A DNA stretch of 64,000 bases from Trichuris trichiura (taxonomy: Eukaryota > Nematoda > Enoplea > Trichinellida > Trichuridae), in the NCBI GenBank assembly GCA_037903355.1, contig JBAJFE010000018.1, forward strand, positions 744,001 to 808,000. The letters run 5' to 3'. Shown here in pieces: positions 35,377 to 48,418 of the stretch. Numbering within the stretch: position 1 is the first letter of the stretch; every line of letters starts with the position of its first letter. The notes below the pieces were generated by a model. It worked only from the letters and a program-made list of their open reading frames with translations, was not told the DNA's origin and made no database searches. The position numbers and the translations under genes were made by a program.

Positions 35377-38300
35377 TAGTAGGCCCTCGTTATCCGTGGT
35401 ATTTCGTTCCAGGACTTCCCGCGTATAGTCAAGTCCCCTGCGCAAAATCTAGAATCATTTGTAAACAACCTACGCACTTTCTCGTATACACTACAAATAA
35501 ACATGAAATTTCTTATAGTTACTAATATCAATCAGTGCTAAATAAATAGTTTAATGAAGAACATATTAAAGGCAATAATGATGTACGATAATCCCAGAAT
35601 ATATTGGAATGCGAATTACTTTCAGAATACACTTTTTTAGCTGTAAGCAAAGTATACTGGTTTTTATTGTTCCGGTATTGCTCCGTTATTTCAGTAAATA
35701 CAAAGTTTGTACGAAACTAAGGACAACACTGTAACAATGAAAACTGCATACTCCACAAGAACTACTACAATCCCGTAAAAAGAAACTCGTTTCAACGCTG
35801 TAAGCGAAAGGTAAAAGCGCTGAACCTCAGCTGACAGCATTGACTCTAGTTCATCTTTAGTAACAATCGTTGCCTGTGCGTTGCCTTCACGTTAGCTAAT
35901 GTTGGTGAGGTAGAAGATCTTTTCGATCCTACGGCCCACTTCAGCACATGACATGCCGCTATTCAAAATATCCAATATCTTTATTTTCTCTTAGAGAAAT
36001 AACACTTTAGGGTCCCCCTCTTTGCGTGTGAAGAATTGCTTCGATCACTCACGTCTTTCCTGTCAGTCATCTCTTATAAATAACTAATGAAAATGAGCAA
36101 ATGGGTTAATTTTGCTATTTGTGATAAACCGAACTGCTCACAACGTTTTTAGAACACTTTCTCATTGCCTGTAATAGCCTGCCAATGGCGGGCTACATTT
36201 GTCAACAGTCTAACACGGTGTCTCTCAAGGCCAGGGTCGCCAGGGCTTCCCTGTGAACGTTTCTGAGCGTTTTGGCCCCCCAATTCTGATTAGTTGATTT
36301 TCAGTGCGCTGATTGGCCGGATGGGAGGACGGAGGGTAGCCAGGACGTCATAATGTGGGTGCTGCACAAAGTTCTACGGGGAAAGCGTTTCCCGGACAGT
36401 GTGACGAACACTTACTTTTTCACCTCCGAGCTAGCTGCCCCCTCCTCCCGGTCCTCCCTTCCAGTCAATCAGAATTACGGGGCGCAGCGAAGAGAAAAAA
36501 GCGCGAGCTGCTAGACACCGAACGGCGTGTTACACAGGTGGCAGTCCGCCAAACGTGAATCATCCTGATACGCGTAGTTGATACGCTCATACTGACGAGT
36601 GCCAGTTTGCGTTCTTCAACAGTAGGTTATACAGTAAAACTTCCCTAATCCGAACGCTTCGGGGCGGGAGGTAGTTCGGATTACGGAAAAATCCAGATTA
36701 TGGAGGAGGCTTACAGTAGGCCACAGAAAAGCAGGTAATGCAATTTTAGATGCATACTCCTGTCGTCTACAGCGTGATGTCAGTCTCTGCAAGCGGTGAA
36801 AAGCTTAACGAGGGCAGCGAAGTCCGTCTGACCAAGGAAAACGACTGTCCAGCAGAAACCAGTTTCTTACATGGCGTGGACGCTGTACCGCGAAGCGACA
36901 TGGAAATAGTTCCCATGAACTTACTTTTGCATACTCGCAGTTGCCGGCCGGCTCTGTTGGCTCGAAAATAAATTGAGTTAGCGGCAGATTATTGCGTTAT
37001 ATGAGAAAAGATTGTAGTTTTATACGACTGAAAAACATCAAGTTTTTTATCCACATTTCTGTTTATTTGGGGAAGCGTAGGTCTCTGTGTGCCTTGCTGC
37101 AGTCAACTTATTGGTCGAGATTGGTTCGGCAGAGCCGTGGCTGGTCTGCGCCTATGCTAACGTATACCGAAAGGATCGTTGGCTGGTTGTTTGTTGCCCT
37201 TATAGCCGTTGCCGCCAAGTGACTGCGCGTTTTGCACAAGTAGCCTAATTATTCTTAATGCGGACGGTCGTTCGATTGTTCTCTTTCACGGGTTGGGATT
37301 ATGGAGGTTCGGATTAGGGAGGTTTTATCGTAATTGTGATGTGTGGTCTGTCATTTTGCTCAAACAAACCACAGGTACCCAGTTGCACAACTCTTTCCAT
37401 ATTCATAATTAACTTTAACGTCTCTGTCCCAGTTAATGGAAGGACTATGGCATACCAAGGCACTTCTGGGTTTTCATAGGGTAAAATGCTCCCGCGACAT
37501 ATGATCTTCAGTGGGCGGACAAGAGAACATTCAGACAAAGATGCAGAGGCGTAAAACTCAGTGAAGCATGAGCTGTTCTGATCAGTAAAACCTTTTACCC
37601 CTTCGTCCGTATCTTGCTCTTAAAGACAGTTACGGGCAACCAGATGTTGCATCTGTTTAATGAACTTCTGCTGGCTGCAGAAGCAGAAGCGTTCCGAAAG
37701 CTTTGATGCAATCATCTTCTGTTATCGCCTAAGCATAAAATTCTTCCCTCAGCCTTTTCAATCTTCAACGATAAACACCCAGGTCGTTTAGCAGTTGTCA
37801 GCATTGAGCAACGACCATCTTGGGTGAACATAATGGAGTGACGGTTCTGACATCGATTTGCACTTTTCACTAATAGAAGTGCTTAAACTATGGTGTAAAT
37901 TGCATTTTTTTTCTACTTGAAATTATTGCACACCAAACGACATTTCAACTTCAGTAGACTGAGCTGTGCTGTTACTTTTTTCAACCTTTGCTGTTGTTAA
38001 CGGACCTCCTAATCTATCAAACAGGCAATAGCTTAAATAAATTTAAAATTTTGCTGCATCAAGCGATCTTACAGGGTTTCTTCAGAAAAGTTATGCAGCC
38101 TTTCTGAGACAGCCAACATTCAAACTTAACTGCTTCTATGGATAAGGATATTTATTACTATTCATAAGCCATTATGACTTAAGAAACTGACTTACAATAG
38201 TATGAGGTACCTAAGCCTAATTTTAGGAAATGAGAAACTAAAAGCATCAGGTGAGTGATAGCTCGTCATAGTAACACGAGATATTAGCATTATGCGCAGG

Positions 38301-38481
38301 TTGAGAAGACATAAGAATAAAAAAAACCATTTTCTCAAGTCACATGATGGAATCCTACCACTACATACACAAAAAAGGATTTATGTTCAGTAGCGATTTG
38401 TTAATCCCTGGTGAAATAAAGTCATTGTTTTCTAAAGACAAATCGCGTTCAATCAAATCCGTGGATAACGAGGGCCTACTG
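35377..38481. mobile_element. Tigger/pogo-type DNA element, non-autonomous, ~3.1 kb
   Basis: The left end TAGTAGGCCCTCGTTATCC and right end GGATAACGAGGGCCTACTG are inverted copies, each next to TA, as expected for pogo/Tigger transposons (TA target site; ends of the CAGTAGNCCC...TTATCC type). No transposase was recognised inside. A second element is nested at 36632-37330. Confidence 0.75.
36632..37330. mobile_element. Nested DNA element with TA-flanked inverted ends
   Basis: The left end CAGTAAAACTTCCCTAATCC and the right end GGATTAGGGAGGTTTTATCG are near-inverted copies next to TA dinucleotides. Length about 700 bp, no transposase recognised. It sits inside the 35377-38481 element, so it is the younger insertion. 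Confidence 0.7.
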
Positions 38482-39011
38482 TATTTCCTTCAGATCTTAA
38501 AAGAATGGATACGTTAAGGATCCAGCCGGAATTCTATTGAAAATTGGCATGAAACGAACTTCCGTTTGCTATTCAGTTGTAGTCTTGGTTTGCTTAGTGC
38601 ACTGTTTATTGAAATGTAGTGATTCTGTGGGTAGTTCATGTACCATGTTTGCTTCAATTTTGCACGCATAGTAAGAATAAGACATCACGATATTATGTTG
38701 GTTTAAGCTCCTTGTTTTTCTGGCGTGAATTTGATCAGTCGAGAAATTCCATTTATCGCTTCCTAAATAGCGCCGTGTGAAGTAGGATTGCTTGAATCAG
38801 TGACGTACAATGAAGGTGGGAAGCTGTTTGCTTTAAATTCTTGCTTTATTTTACACGGCTTTCGTTAGTTGGCGAATACAATTGTCCCAAAGTGAGACGA
38901 ATCCGCTCAAGTAGTATATCTGACGTTGCGTTGAACAAATAGATCCTAGAGAGTCCTAAAGCTGCAGAAATTTTATTTAAGCCTTGTAGTCAAGTCAGAA
39001 CGGTGACAGAA

Positions 39012-42000
39012 ATGCACGCGTTCTTGGTGGTTGCCTTTCTTGTTTTATGCGTAAGAGCAAAAGCTGACAATGTTTAGCATGATCGACTGTGCGAATTGCA
39101 GGAATTACGTGCGGTGCACTCGGAAGATGGTTCTCCGTATACACTTGCGCAGCTAGCAAGTAAGCCAAAACCTCGCGTGAATTTTCCCTGGACTGTTCTG
39201 GTTAAAACGCCGAAAACAAAATGTGTTGGAACTATTGTACGAGCCGAAGACCGCAACAACACTCCGCTAGTGCTAGCGCCATCACAGTGCTTGCTAAGAG
39301 AGGATGACAGGTGCGTTATATTATGTGTATACTCTAATTTCGGAAACTCAAATCTCGCGGCTATTTTGCGAAAGCATTAAACAATTCCCATTGGGTTCAC
39401 TTATGTCTGCTGTATTGGAAACGGCGACAAGCCTGTTTAATGTACCAACAGATACTAATAATACAGTGCTTTCAGGCCCATTTCGACCCGTCATTAGTGT
39501 ACGGATGAAAAGAACTTTTTTCATTATTATTAATGGGTTCAGGTCTTAAGACCGAAGTCGGAAGATCGAAATGACAAAATACTGAAAGTCACAACACAGG
39601 TAGCGGAAATATCGAAAGTCAAATTACCGAAAGTCGTATTATAACCTTCGATATTTTGACTTTCGATATTCCTACCATTCTACATTTCGAGCGTTCAGTA
39701 TTTTGACCATTGGTCCTTTTAACTGTTCAGTGTTTCGACTTGCTGTCTTCGGACTTTCGTCTTTGTGACCTCCGCTGATTATTAGTACATCAATCAGGCT
39801 CGCTATGTTTTCAAATACATTACCTATATATTGGTCGCAAAAGTTTTCTATTGGATTGTATCTTTACTTCGTCCTATAAGAAGAGGGAAAGTCCTTCAGA
39901 ATAAATTTTCTTGTCAGTTGCCCATGTCAGACATATTAGACGATTCCTCCATTTCAAGCCAAATGAATGGCAGGCTATAGGTTGTGTTCAAACAGACGCG
40001 CGTATTACGAATTGGATGGATTACAGGTTAACGACTTTCAATTTTCATTAATCAAATGTAGAATTTTTTGCAATTGGTGTGCAGGTTTCGTATTTGGGAT
40101 CACGGTAAACCCCGCCTTAATTTCAGGGTTAATTTTGAGCGCAGACGTTTTGCTAATCTTTGTGGATCAGCATGTTTGTTGATCAACTGCATTTACTGAA
40201 TGAAAGCTGAATTCTTTATTTTTTGTCGTTCTGAAAAATAGAACAGGGGCAATTTTATAAGCTTTTCGAGAAAAATTAAAACCACGTTGTTCATTAAACG
40301 CTTTATGTGCCTTATCAACTTTTCATTTGTTGTCTGACGCTTTAAAAGTGATTACCTTAGTGCTTAACATGTGAGCACAATGAAGCTAAAATAATGGCAT
40401 TTTTAATTTAGCAGGAATGAAACCCGCCTGGAAATTCCCAGTCTGGTGAAAATTGTTGGCAGTAATTTTTCGTCTGCGGCAAAGAACGTGTACTTATCCG
40501 TGAAAACCGGATATCCAGTGGTTTTTATTAAATTGGAAAATGAATACAAAGGTCCAGCTATCAAAGTAGACAGGGCTGTCTACCCCACTGACAACGTAAA
40601 GAAGTGCTTACTGGTGGGCTTCTCTCCTCGAGGTACACGTTTACCAATAAGCTTTACAGTGAATAGCTTTTAAAACCTAAGGATACGTAAAGCAACTATC
40701 CTTTTTGTCGAATGTATACGTTAATTCTACGCCTAAGGTCCTTTTAAAACGAATGCGCATTCTGGCTACGAAAAGGTGTTTCGTAACAAGAACAATTTCG
40801 TTGAAGCTATCAGTCAGGTATTTTGCTTTGCTGTAGTTCAGCAAGAGACTACTTGTAATCAACCGGGTTAAGAATAGGTTCATTCTTCATAGCTGAATTG
40901 TCCACGCTCAACGCTCTGCTATTGTGGCTTGCCTTGGTTGCAGAATACGTATTATTCCCTACCCAGTTTATGTATACATTGGCAGGCTGGGAAATAGGCG
41001 CACACAAGGCAACGTTTCTACCTTCTAAGTCAAAACATTTAACTGATGGCCTTTTTCAATAGCAGCCTTTTAGTTGGCGTTCATATCGCTGCTGCTTGCT
41101 GCTCGAACTGACTTGGCTCCCGCTGGAGCCAATTTGGTCGCTTTCTAACACGGAGTCGTCGTCGAACTGGTGGGCCAATTTTCCTTCGGTTGTCCTTCAC
41201 TTGTATTCTCATTTGTACGAACTGAATAAAATGCTCCATCCTGGCCACTTAAAAACGACGGTTTATGGTGTTGCCTGACGTAAAAACAGTATACAACTGT
41301 ATGTCTATTTCCCAGCATTTTGCGTAGCAGTGGGTAGTTCCAAAGGCTGAATTGTTTTTCAGTTTTGGTCCTGACTTTAGGTGGCGTAGACTGCTTGTTA
41401 GTAACAGTATAATAGTTTGCAACGCAGTAGCATTTAATCTACGCCAACCTGGCAGCCGATTCAGTCTGAACAGCGAGCAGCAGTGACATCACCATATTGG
41501 GAGCCAGTGAACTTCCCAACCTGATGTAATCACAATTTCTCGCGCTGACAGCCAGTCCTATTGGACCTGTAAGCTGCATGCCGACCGAAGGTCCATTTTT
41601 CACGACATCAGAGTCACTTTCTGTTTGGTTGTTATTGGGAGAGACCCTTTTGTCCAGTTCAATTTATTCAGGCATCTCCGCTACATCATGTAGTAACAAA
41701 GTATTTGCAGGCCTTGGCATGAACCAGCCAAAAGGTTCCTGAAAACAGTTTTGCTAATGCCATACTAAACAAGACTAACAAGATCAAAGTTTCGATTCAG
41801 AACTTGTCGCAACAGTGTGGGTCACGAAACTGATTTAACCCAGATGTTTCAGAGCATAAAATTCCGAATGAACTAAGGTTTTGTAAATGTAACTTCTTGG
41901 TACTGGACCATGTAGTTTTATGTCGAGTTTCTTTTACGGAAAGTTAGTCCCGTTGACAATATTTTTATTCCGGAGCTTTCGGGTCAAAAGAGACCCGTCT

Positions 42001-44677
42001 TCAGCGGTCTCGTTTGACCCGAAAGCTCCGGAATAAAAATATTGCCAACAGGACTAACTTTCCGTAAAAGAAACTCGACATGAACTAAGGTTATGAGAAG
42101 AAAGAAGTAATTAAGAATGCAGGCAAAAGTAGTACTGTAGTTATTGAAGTCGCTCAAGATTTTTACTCGAGAAGTCCCTGAGCGTTTTATACGACGTTTT
42201 AACGATTTATAAATCCTCGAAATCAAGCTTAACAGAGAATATAAAGTGGTTGATTTTCACGCGTTTCAGCTTCCCCTTATAAATCAAAGGTGAACTGACG
42301 AGAATTGCGAAGCTTTCTCACTTCAACTCTGTTTGCAAGCGTGCTTAGCTTCCTTGCTTATCGAAGGTACTCACGGAGGGTTCAGGTCAATAGTTGTAAG
42401 CACGAACAGTGTAGCATCAAAATTTTGCTGCTGGTTATAAAGTACTAACACTATTTTGTATTGAGTTGTTGTCCATGGTTTCCGGACCCATCCACAACTG
42501 TTTGCCATTTTTTGAGCGTTAGAAGCTTCTTGCATGCCTAATGGGGGCACCAACCAGGAAGCATCAGAAAATGCCTTTCGTAGAACTTTCGATAGAAATC
42601 TAATATTACACATTCTCTTAAGGGGGAAGGATTTCCTTCATAAAAGATATTAATAGTAAATAATTCGGCAATGAGACCAAAAGTTTACATGCTAATCTTG
42701 TGCAGTCCTAGCTGATCTATTTGCTAGTATTTTGTGGCATGTAGGAAGGACGTTTCGGACGGAAAGTTAAGGTCGGAAGGATGATGATGGATCCTATTAG
42801 AACGTTATGTTCTATTGATCAAAATAAAGCTTTGATGTCCCACGTCTTTAATATGCATATTTTAGACAAAAAGTGCTGGGCACTTTTCGCAAGGCTGATT
42901 TGGTTCATGAGGTGTCTGTTTAATTTTTCAGAAGCCCAGAAACGGAAAGTGCTGAGCCCCGGCGATTCTGTTCTAAAACAGCGGCTGGAGGAAGAAGTTT
43001 GCAGAAACAGTACGGTTGATGGCGCAGGTGTAAGTTGTTTGCTTCACGTTTACCTTATTTGGCACTCAGTAGTAAGCTGAGAAGCATTAAGAGTATTTTA
43101 AAGACCAGCTGCTGACGCTACCTTATTTTTTATTCATCGGCCGTTAGAAGAAATAAGTGTGTTTGGTCAGCAAAAGTTTGGCCCGTTATTTGATCTTAGG
43201 TTAAATTCAGCGCACTGCATTTAGTCCTACTTCGAGGTACACATTTCTTCACATAATCTTTCGGAGTACGTGACTGATGTACGTCTAAGGTCAGCTGGTG
43301 GTCCAATCAGTCTCGAGTATGTGCAACAGCGCTCTGTGCACAGATTAGAAAAGTCAGACGTTCTGCATGATCTGAACGCTGCTTTTACTTTGTTAAACTT
43401 TCAAAAGAGGGAAAGCAAACACGTTACCGTCGGCAGTTGCTTTTTTTGAGAGTATAGATTGAAAACTAATTGAGTCGTCTGAAGGTTAGAATGACACAGT
43501 GGTTTTCAGTATGTATCGTTTATGTCTATAAGTCACATGCTTTGCGCAGTGAATTAAAGACTGTGACGAAGTGGGCGGTTTGGATTTGAAAAATTAGCCT
43601 CATCTTGTCCGTACTTCAAGAAACTGCTCGCACTTGATCTAATGCGGACGCACAAATTGTACAATGTATAGTTTCCGTCTCGCATTTAGCATTCATTTTC
43701 TATGTAATAGTGAGCCTTTTTAACCGCTTGTCAAACCGGGTAAACGTCAGACCTTTCAAACACGTACTGACAAAAGTTTTGTAAACAGTACCTCTGTTTA
43801 TACGTTGATTTATACGCAAGAAGTTAAGAATGCTTTGTTTTTCATTTCAGTGAGATAAGATTTCTGAAATTAAGAAGAAGCTCACATTGCATGTGAAAAA
43901 CTGGCTTACATTTCAAAAAAGGAATAACAAATTGCAGAGTGTTATGATTTTAAGGTGTGCTATTTATGCAAATGTCTAAGCACCAGTGAAACAGTGTTTA
44001 GGCCTATTCGACTTAAAATACGAAATCTCTTGAGCTTTTCACTGTTATGCTTTTCTGAATAGGTATTTTAAGTAGGAATAAGTATCACAGCGTCTAGCAA
44101 AATTTTTCGTTATGGTTAAGATAAGCAAAACTAGCTGGAATTCGGTATTCTGGCTGCGCAGCAGAAGAGTTGCGTTGGAATCCATCTGTTGAAAGTGAAA
44201 CTTCAACCATGTTTTCTGTTCTGAACAGAGTCCCAAAAACCCACACAACAAAGATGCGCGTCATTCAATACCCGTTTCATTCATGTCATTCCTTAAGCTG
44301 GATAGACGGTATGATACTAAGCGCTTAGTATAGCACCCGAACTTAGCTATATACTTTGTGAGCCTAAATCTGAACACTATGTTTTGAACATTTTTTAGAC
44401 ATTTGAGGGACAAGGCTTGACATGTAAGGCCGATGACGGTCTGTGGACTCTCTACGGTTTTTGCGGTAAAAAAGGGTCTGAGCCCATTCACGTGTCAATC
44501 GAGCCGCTTATCAAACTGATCACATACGCAGCTAGAGAGATGGAGTTGTACAAGAAAGATGAAGTTTTCAAAAGGCGAAAAACTGCTTATAAGAAATCTT
44601 TTCTTAATGGACAAGAAGTATGGGCCGTCACGCTGGGTCGTCGCACGAAAGTTTATTACAGGGAACCTGTTTTGTAA
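39012..44677 (+). CDS. Secreted trypsin-fold (S1A) protein with no catalytic triad
   Basis: Five exons, in phase: 39012-39050 (signal peptide MHAFLVVAFLVLC), 39102-39310, 40415-40632, 42932-43029, 44399-44677; about 280 residues. The fold is visible from PWTVLVKTPKTKCVGTIV, LVLAPSQCLL (where proteases have VLTAAHC), GYPVVFIKLEN (normally NDIALLKL), KKCLLVGFSPRG, VCRNSTVDGAG, then EGQGLTCKADDGLWTLYGFC (normally GDSGGPL-C, W-L-G) and PIHVSIEPLIKLI. His is Gln-75, Asp is Pro-117 or a neighbour, and Ser is Glu-191, so it cannot be a serine protease. A basic ~45-residue extension follows the domain. Homologues lacking the triad act as binding or regulatory proteins; large secreted S1A families are typical of whipworms (inference). 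Donor 43030 is GTAAGT. Confidence 0.8.
39545..39775. repeat. Imperfect inverted repeat with short subrepeats, in an intron
   Basis: Repeated blocks such as CCGAAAGTC, ATATCGAAAGTCAA and their complements (TTGACTTTCGATAT) alternate on both sides of about 39648. The whole can fold back on itself. It lies in the second intron of the trypsin-fold gene. Confidence 0.55.
41920..42081. repeat. Fold-back palindrome, ~70-bp arms
   Basis: The left arm 41920-41990 and right arm 42011-42081 are reverse complements with few differences (outer ends ATGTCGAGTTTCTTTTACGG and its mirror). The centre holds a hammerhead-like core on the minus strand. It lies in an intron of the trypsin-fold gene. Confidence 0.85.
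41971..42007 (-). ncRNA. Hammerhead-ribozyme-like core
   Basis: On the minus strand: CCG, CTGAAGA (42004-41998), stem II CGGGTC with GACCCG, GAAA (41980-41977), GCT, C, then CGG pairing with the leading CCG. Stem I is only 3 bp in this copy. The core matches the CUGANGA...GAAA consensus exactly. Confidence 0.55.
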
Positions 44678-46569
44678 TCTAAGAATGCTTACGCAGTAGT
44701 TTGGTGGCTTATTTATTCAACAAATACAAATACAAAATATTTTATGTTAACATGGTGTTTATTTAAGTAAAACTTCAATTGAAGCGAAATTCGTAGACTC
44801 GTTGCTACATTGCAGAACGCTCGAGAAAGGATTTGTCCGCTACTGCCGTTCAATTATATGAATATTAATATTTTATTTTTAAGCAATTCATTAGGTTAAT
44901 TTGCACGTTTAAATGCATAAAGATAATTTTATACGCGCAATATGAAGAGCATAGCAAGCTGAAAAAGACTTTCGAGCGGCGTTTGAAGTTTCAGCAGTAA
45001 ATGTTGCTTATACAAGCGAGCATTTGTAATCAAAGTAAGGTCGTTAGTCCTGACATTGAGAAAATAAATAATATTCGTATGCAGTCATTGTTAAAACAAT
45101 ATGTGCACTCAAACGATCATTGTTCTTGATCACTTATCCATCGTGACAAGAATTTTTACTCTTGTCTGAAATGCTCACAGTTGCTGAACGTTTGCAAGTG
45201 AATTAAAAGCAACCATCGTGAGCATGCTCGAGTTTTGTTGCGCAGTATGCGTATTGTTGTTATTCAAAGCGTTAACGTAATGAAGGTGTAAACTTTTAAG
45301 TTTTATAAGCAATGGTTAGTTAAAAATTATAAAAGAATGCGTAGTAGTAATAAAGCGCATTTTGTTAACGTGAACACTATTGCGCGATGCGCTAATTCAA
45401 TTGTTTAGTACTAAACCATATAGTCATGCATCTGTTGATCATCACTGTGTTAAAAAGGATTCGTTAAGATGTTAAGCGATTCGGTTAGAAAGCGTAAAAC
45501 CAAGGCAGTCTATTTCAAAGGGAGGACGAAATGGAAAGCAGCAATGTGGTTCGTATTATAATGTTATAACTCGTAACAGGTACTATTGGTCAATGTATAC
45601 TTTTAAAGAAACCAACAAGTTCTTTTTTTACAAAGATTTTCCTTTATTTGAGAAGCCTTCAGAAAGCACGTTGCCCCATCATCAGCGCGGAATACTAAGG
45701 CCACGTATCTGTTAAGTTCGGGGTATACTGAAAAACAGAATAGCCAGAAAAATGGAAAGAGAAACTAGAACTTAGAAGACAGCTAGTTTAATCTTTTTTA
45801 TTTTCATTTCTGTTTTTGACCCTTTGTTTTGTTTTATTTTTATGGTTTCATCACTTGGTTAGTTTTCATTTATATTTCTCATTATTTATTTGCTTAGTAT
45901 TATTTGTTGGAAAATTTAACTTATTTATCTTAGATTATTCGCTCATTCGTTGTTGTTTTTGCTCGTTATGGATGGAATGGAAACTATTTCCAAAAGGACG
46001 GCCTTCTGTTTGAATTCGCAAACTCTTTCGCCTTTAGACTGCAGCGTATTCTAAGCTTAGCATCAATGTGGCCTTATGATGACGGGCTGACGATGGAACA
46101 AAGTGCGCCCTGAAAGCCTCATAAGCAAACAAAAATCTTTAAGAGAAAACAGCGGATTGTTGTCCGTAAACATAAGCATAAAACAATGTTCAGGCTTAAC
46201 TACTCAGGAACAGAAAGGTCATTCTGCTATTGTTTTGTTTTAATGGAGGTCATATCCATGAGATACTTTCGTCCTCATTGCATTCCAATAATATATAGGC
46301 GCATGGAAGGTTGAATGATTTGTTTTCTTAAGCCATGGTTGCTAGTGTTTATCAGTGACCTGTCCCATTTCTGCTCGAACGCATTTCTTATTGAACTCTA
46401 GTTAGCAAAGTTCTTAAACTTGACACTTCCTCCTGGTTGACAAAATTTCAAAGACGTGGTCCGCTTGTGCGTAATTTGCGGGCGTTCATAACCACCCAGA
46501 ACTATTATCTCTACTAATACTTTTAAATACCTGCCTAAAAGTACCCTTGACTTGGTGGGAAAAATTTAT
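44678..46569. other. Gap with a degraded fold-back element at ~45640-46130
   Basis: No gene. Blocks near 45640-45700 (GAGAAGCCTTCAGAAAGCAC, CATCATCAGCGC) are a diverged reverse complement of 46060-46128 (GATGACGGGCTGACGATGG, CTGAAAGCCTCATAAG). Both carry remnants of a hammerhead-like CTGAYGA...GAAA arrangement. Confidence 0.35.
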
Positions 46570-48416
46570 TGTTGTTTCCCCTATTACAAGGTCGGGTCTT
46601 ATATTTATTTTTCCTTTAAAAAACATGGCAGGGCTTATTTTCCGGGGTGATGTATTATGATTTCAGGTACCGCACTCTACACTTGTTCATTTATTTATGT
46701 GCAGAAGCCCATACGAAGCTTAAACGTAAAGGACGAAAAATACCGAAACACCTAGAAGAAGAAGAACCATGAATGTAAGGCAAGAAAAATGTACAAATAC
46801 CCACCTACGTTTATTCGAACACAGTCATGTCATCATTTTCTAAGATAATTCTGAATTCCGGCTTGAATTTCTTGCGACTCCATTTCTTGCAGGACCTTTG
46901 AGCCCAGTCTCTCATGTCTTGCAGAAGAGCTCTCCTTAAACGAACATTCCTTGTCCATGCAGCCAGCTCGTAAAGCATTGGCAACACAGCTGTCAGTAAT
47001 TTTGTCCCATGAGTTCTTCACCCAAGTCAAAACGTCAGATTTCTGTCTATTTTATTTTCAATGTAGTAATTGATTTCATTGCGCAAACTGTCTTTGAATG
47101 GCTTTCTTATTCCAGTATCAAGAGTCTGGAAGTACGCAGTCATTCCTGCAGGAATCATTACCTGATCTATTCTTCTCTCTGAAAGAAAGTTCTTCATCTC
47201 TTTAGAGCGGTTAATGCTAGCTGAATCCAGACTATCATTCCTCTTTGGCCACCTCGCAAAATAAGTGGCAGCATTAAATCGACCCACTTACTTATAACTG
47301 ACTGTGTGCAGCAGGCGTTTTCGGTTTGAAGAACATAAATATCTGAAACGTGCACAATTTCGTTTTTCTTTCCCTTTGTAATGATTAGAGGAGGGACTTT
47401 CTTTCCGTCCAAACGAATTGCCAAAATGCAGGTGACGCGAGCACTTTCATAACCAGTAGAAAAAATGTAGATTAACGACGCTCCCCTACGGTCAATTGTT
47501 GTTTGAAGTCTTTAGCCCATAAACATTGCATTTTCATTTATAGCAATCATGTGGGACAGTTTGGATTTAAAAAAATTGATTCTGTCAACAAAAGACTTGA
47601 ACGCGAATGAAGGTTTAATAAGTTCAGTATCTTCAAGCTTGAACAATGTCAATCTCCTTAGTGACAGCTCATGTAGCTGAAGTTGGCTATCCAGCCAGTG
47701 CTTTGACGCTTTGAACTTTTCTGTGAATATCTCTACGCGTGATGCAGTTGCGAGGGTAAGTGCCTGAACGTCAAACCTGCGCACAATGTAAACCTGTGCT
47801 CACCTGTCAGTAATCCATTCACAAATGATGTCTTCAAGCTCGGGAAAAAATGGTTGCCTACTTGATCCACACTTACGCTTCTTTGCATTTCCCTCGTCCA
47901 TTTTTTGACGGAGTTTATCGTACTATGCTCACCATTTTCGAATTATTCGGAAATCAAGTTTTCTTTCTTTGCACAAAGCCGTCAGATTCTTGTCTTAGGA
48001 GTCTTGCACGATTGCTTCCGTGTGCTCAACACTGTAACTCTTTCTTGCCTAAAAGTGACAATATTATTCCTTTTTGCAAACAAAATTGCACTTTTGCACC
48101 AACCTGTTGCGCACAGAATTGCAAAAATCACTTGGAAAATTTGTTCGGGTGGATTGCGTCAAAGATCACTACAAACGCACACGTACCAAAGCACTTTGCT
48201 TTTAAAATCTACAGTACAATAATTCAACCATACACAAGTTGTATATTTCAAGATACAATACGCCCGTCACATTTTCAAGCGGGTTTGCTAAATACGCCTT
48301 TCTGGAGGACGATCGCAACTGGGGTTATTTGCAGGGTAGGGCTTATACTAAAGTGCATCCTAAAAGTAGTGCTAGGGCTCATTTTCAGGGGAGGTCTTAT
48401 TATCGAAGAAACACGG
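46570..48416 (-). mobile_element. Pogo-like DNA transposon with decayed transposase
   Basis: Minus-strand frames 47784-47512, 47424-47194, 47287-47027 and 47030-46833 read in order as one DDE transposase of the pogo/Tigger group: KASKHWLDSQLQLHELSLRR, MIAINENAMFMG, AIRLDGKKVPPLIITKGKK, WVDLMLPLILRGGQRGM, FLSERRIDQVMIPAGMTAYF, and TWVKNSWDKITDSCVANALR. The pieces are in different frames and the first catalytic Asp region reads AINENA (normally MDET), so it is dead. The ends are approximate. Confidence 0.8.
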
Positions 48417-48418
48417 TA

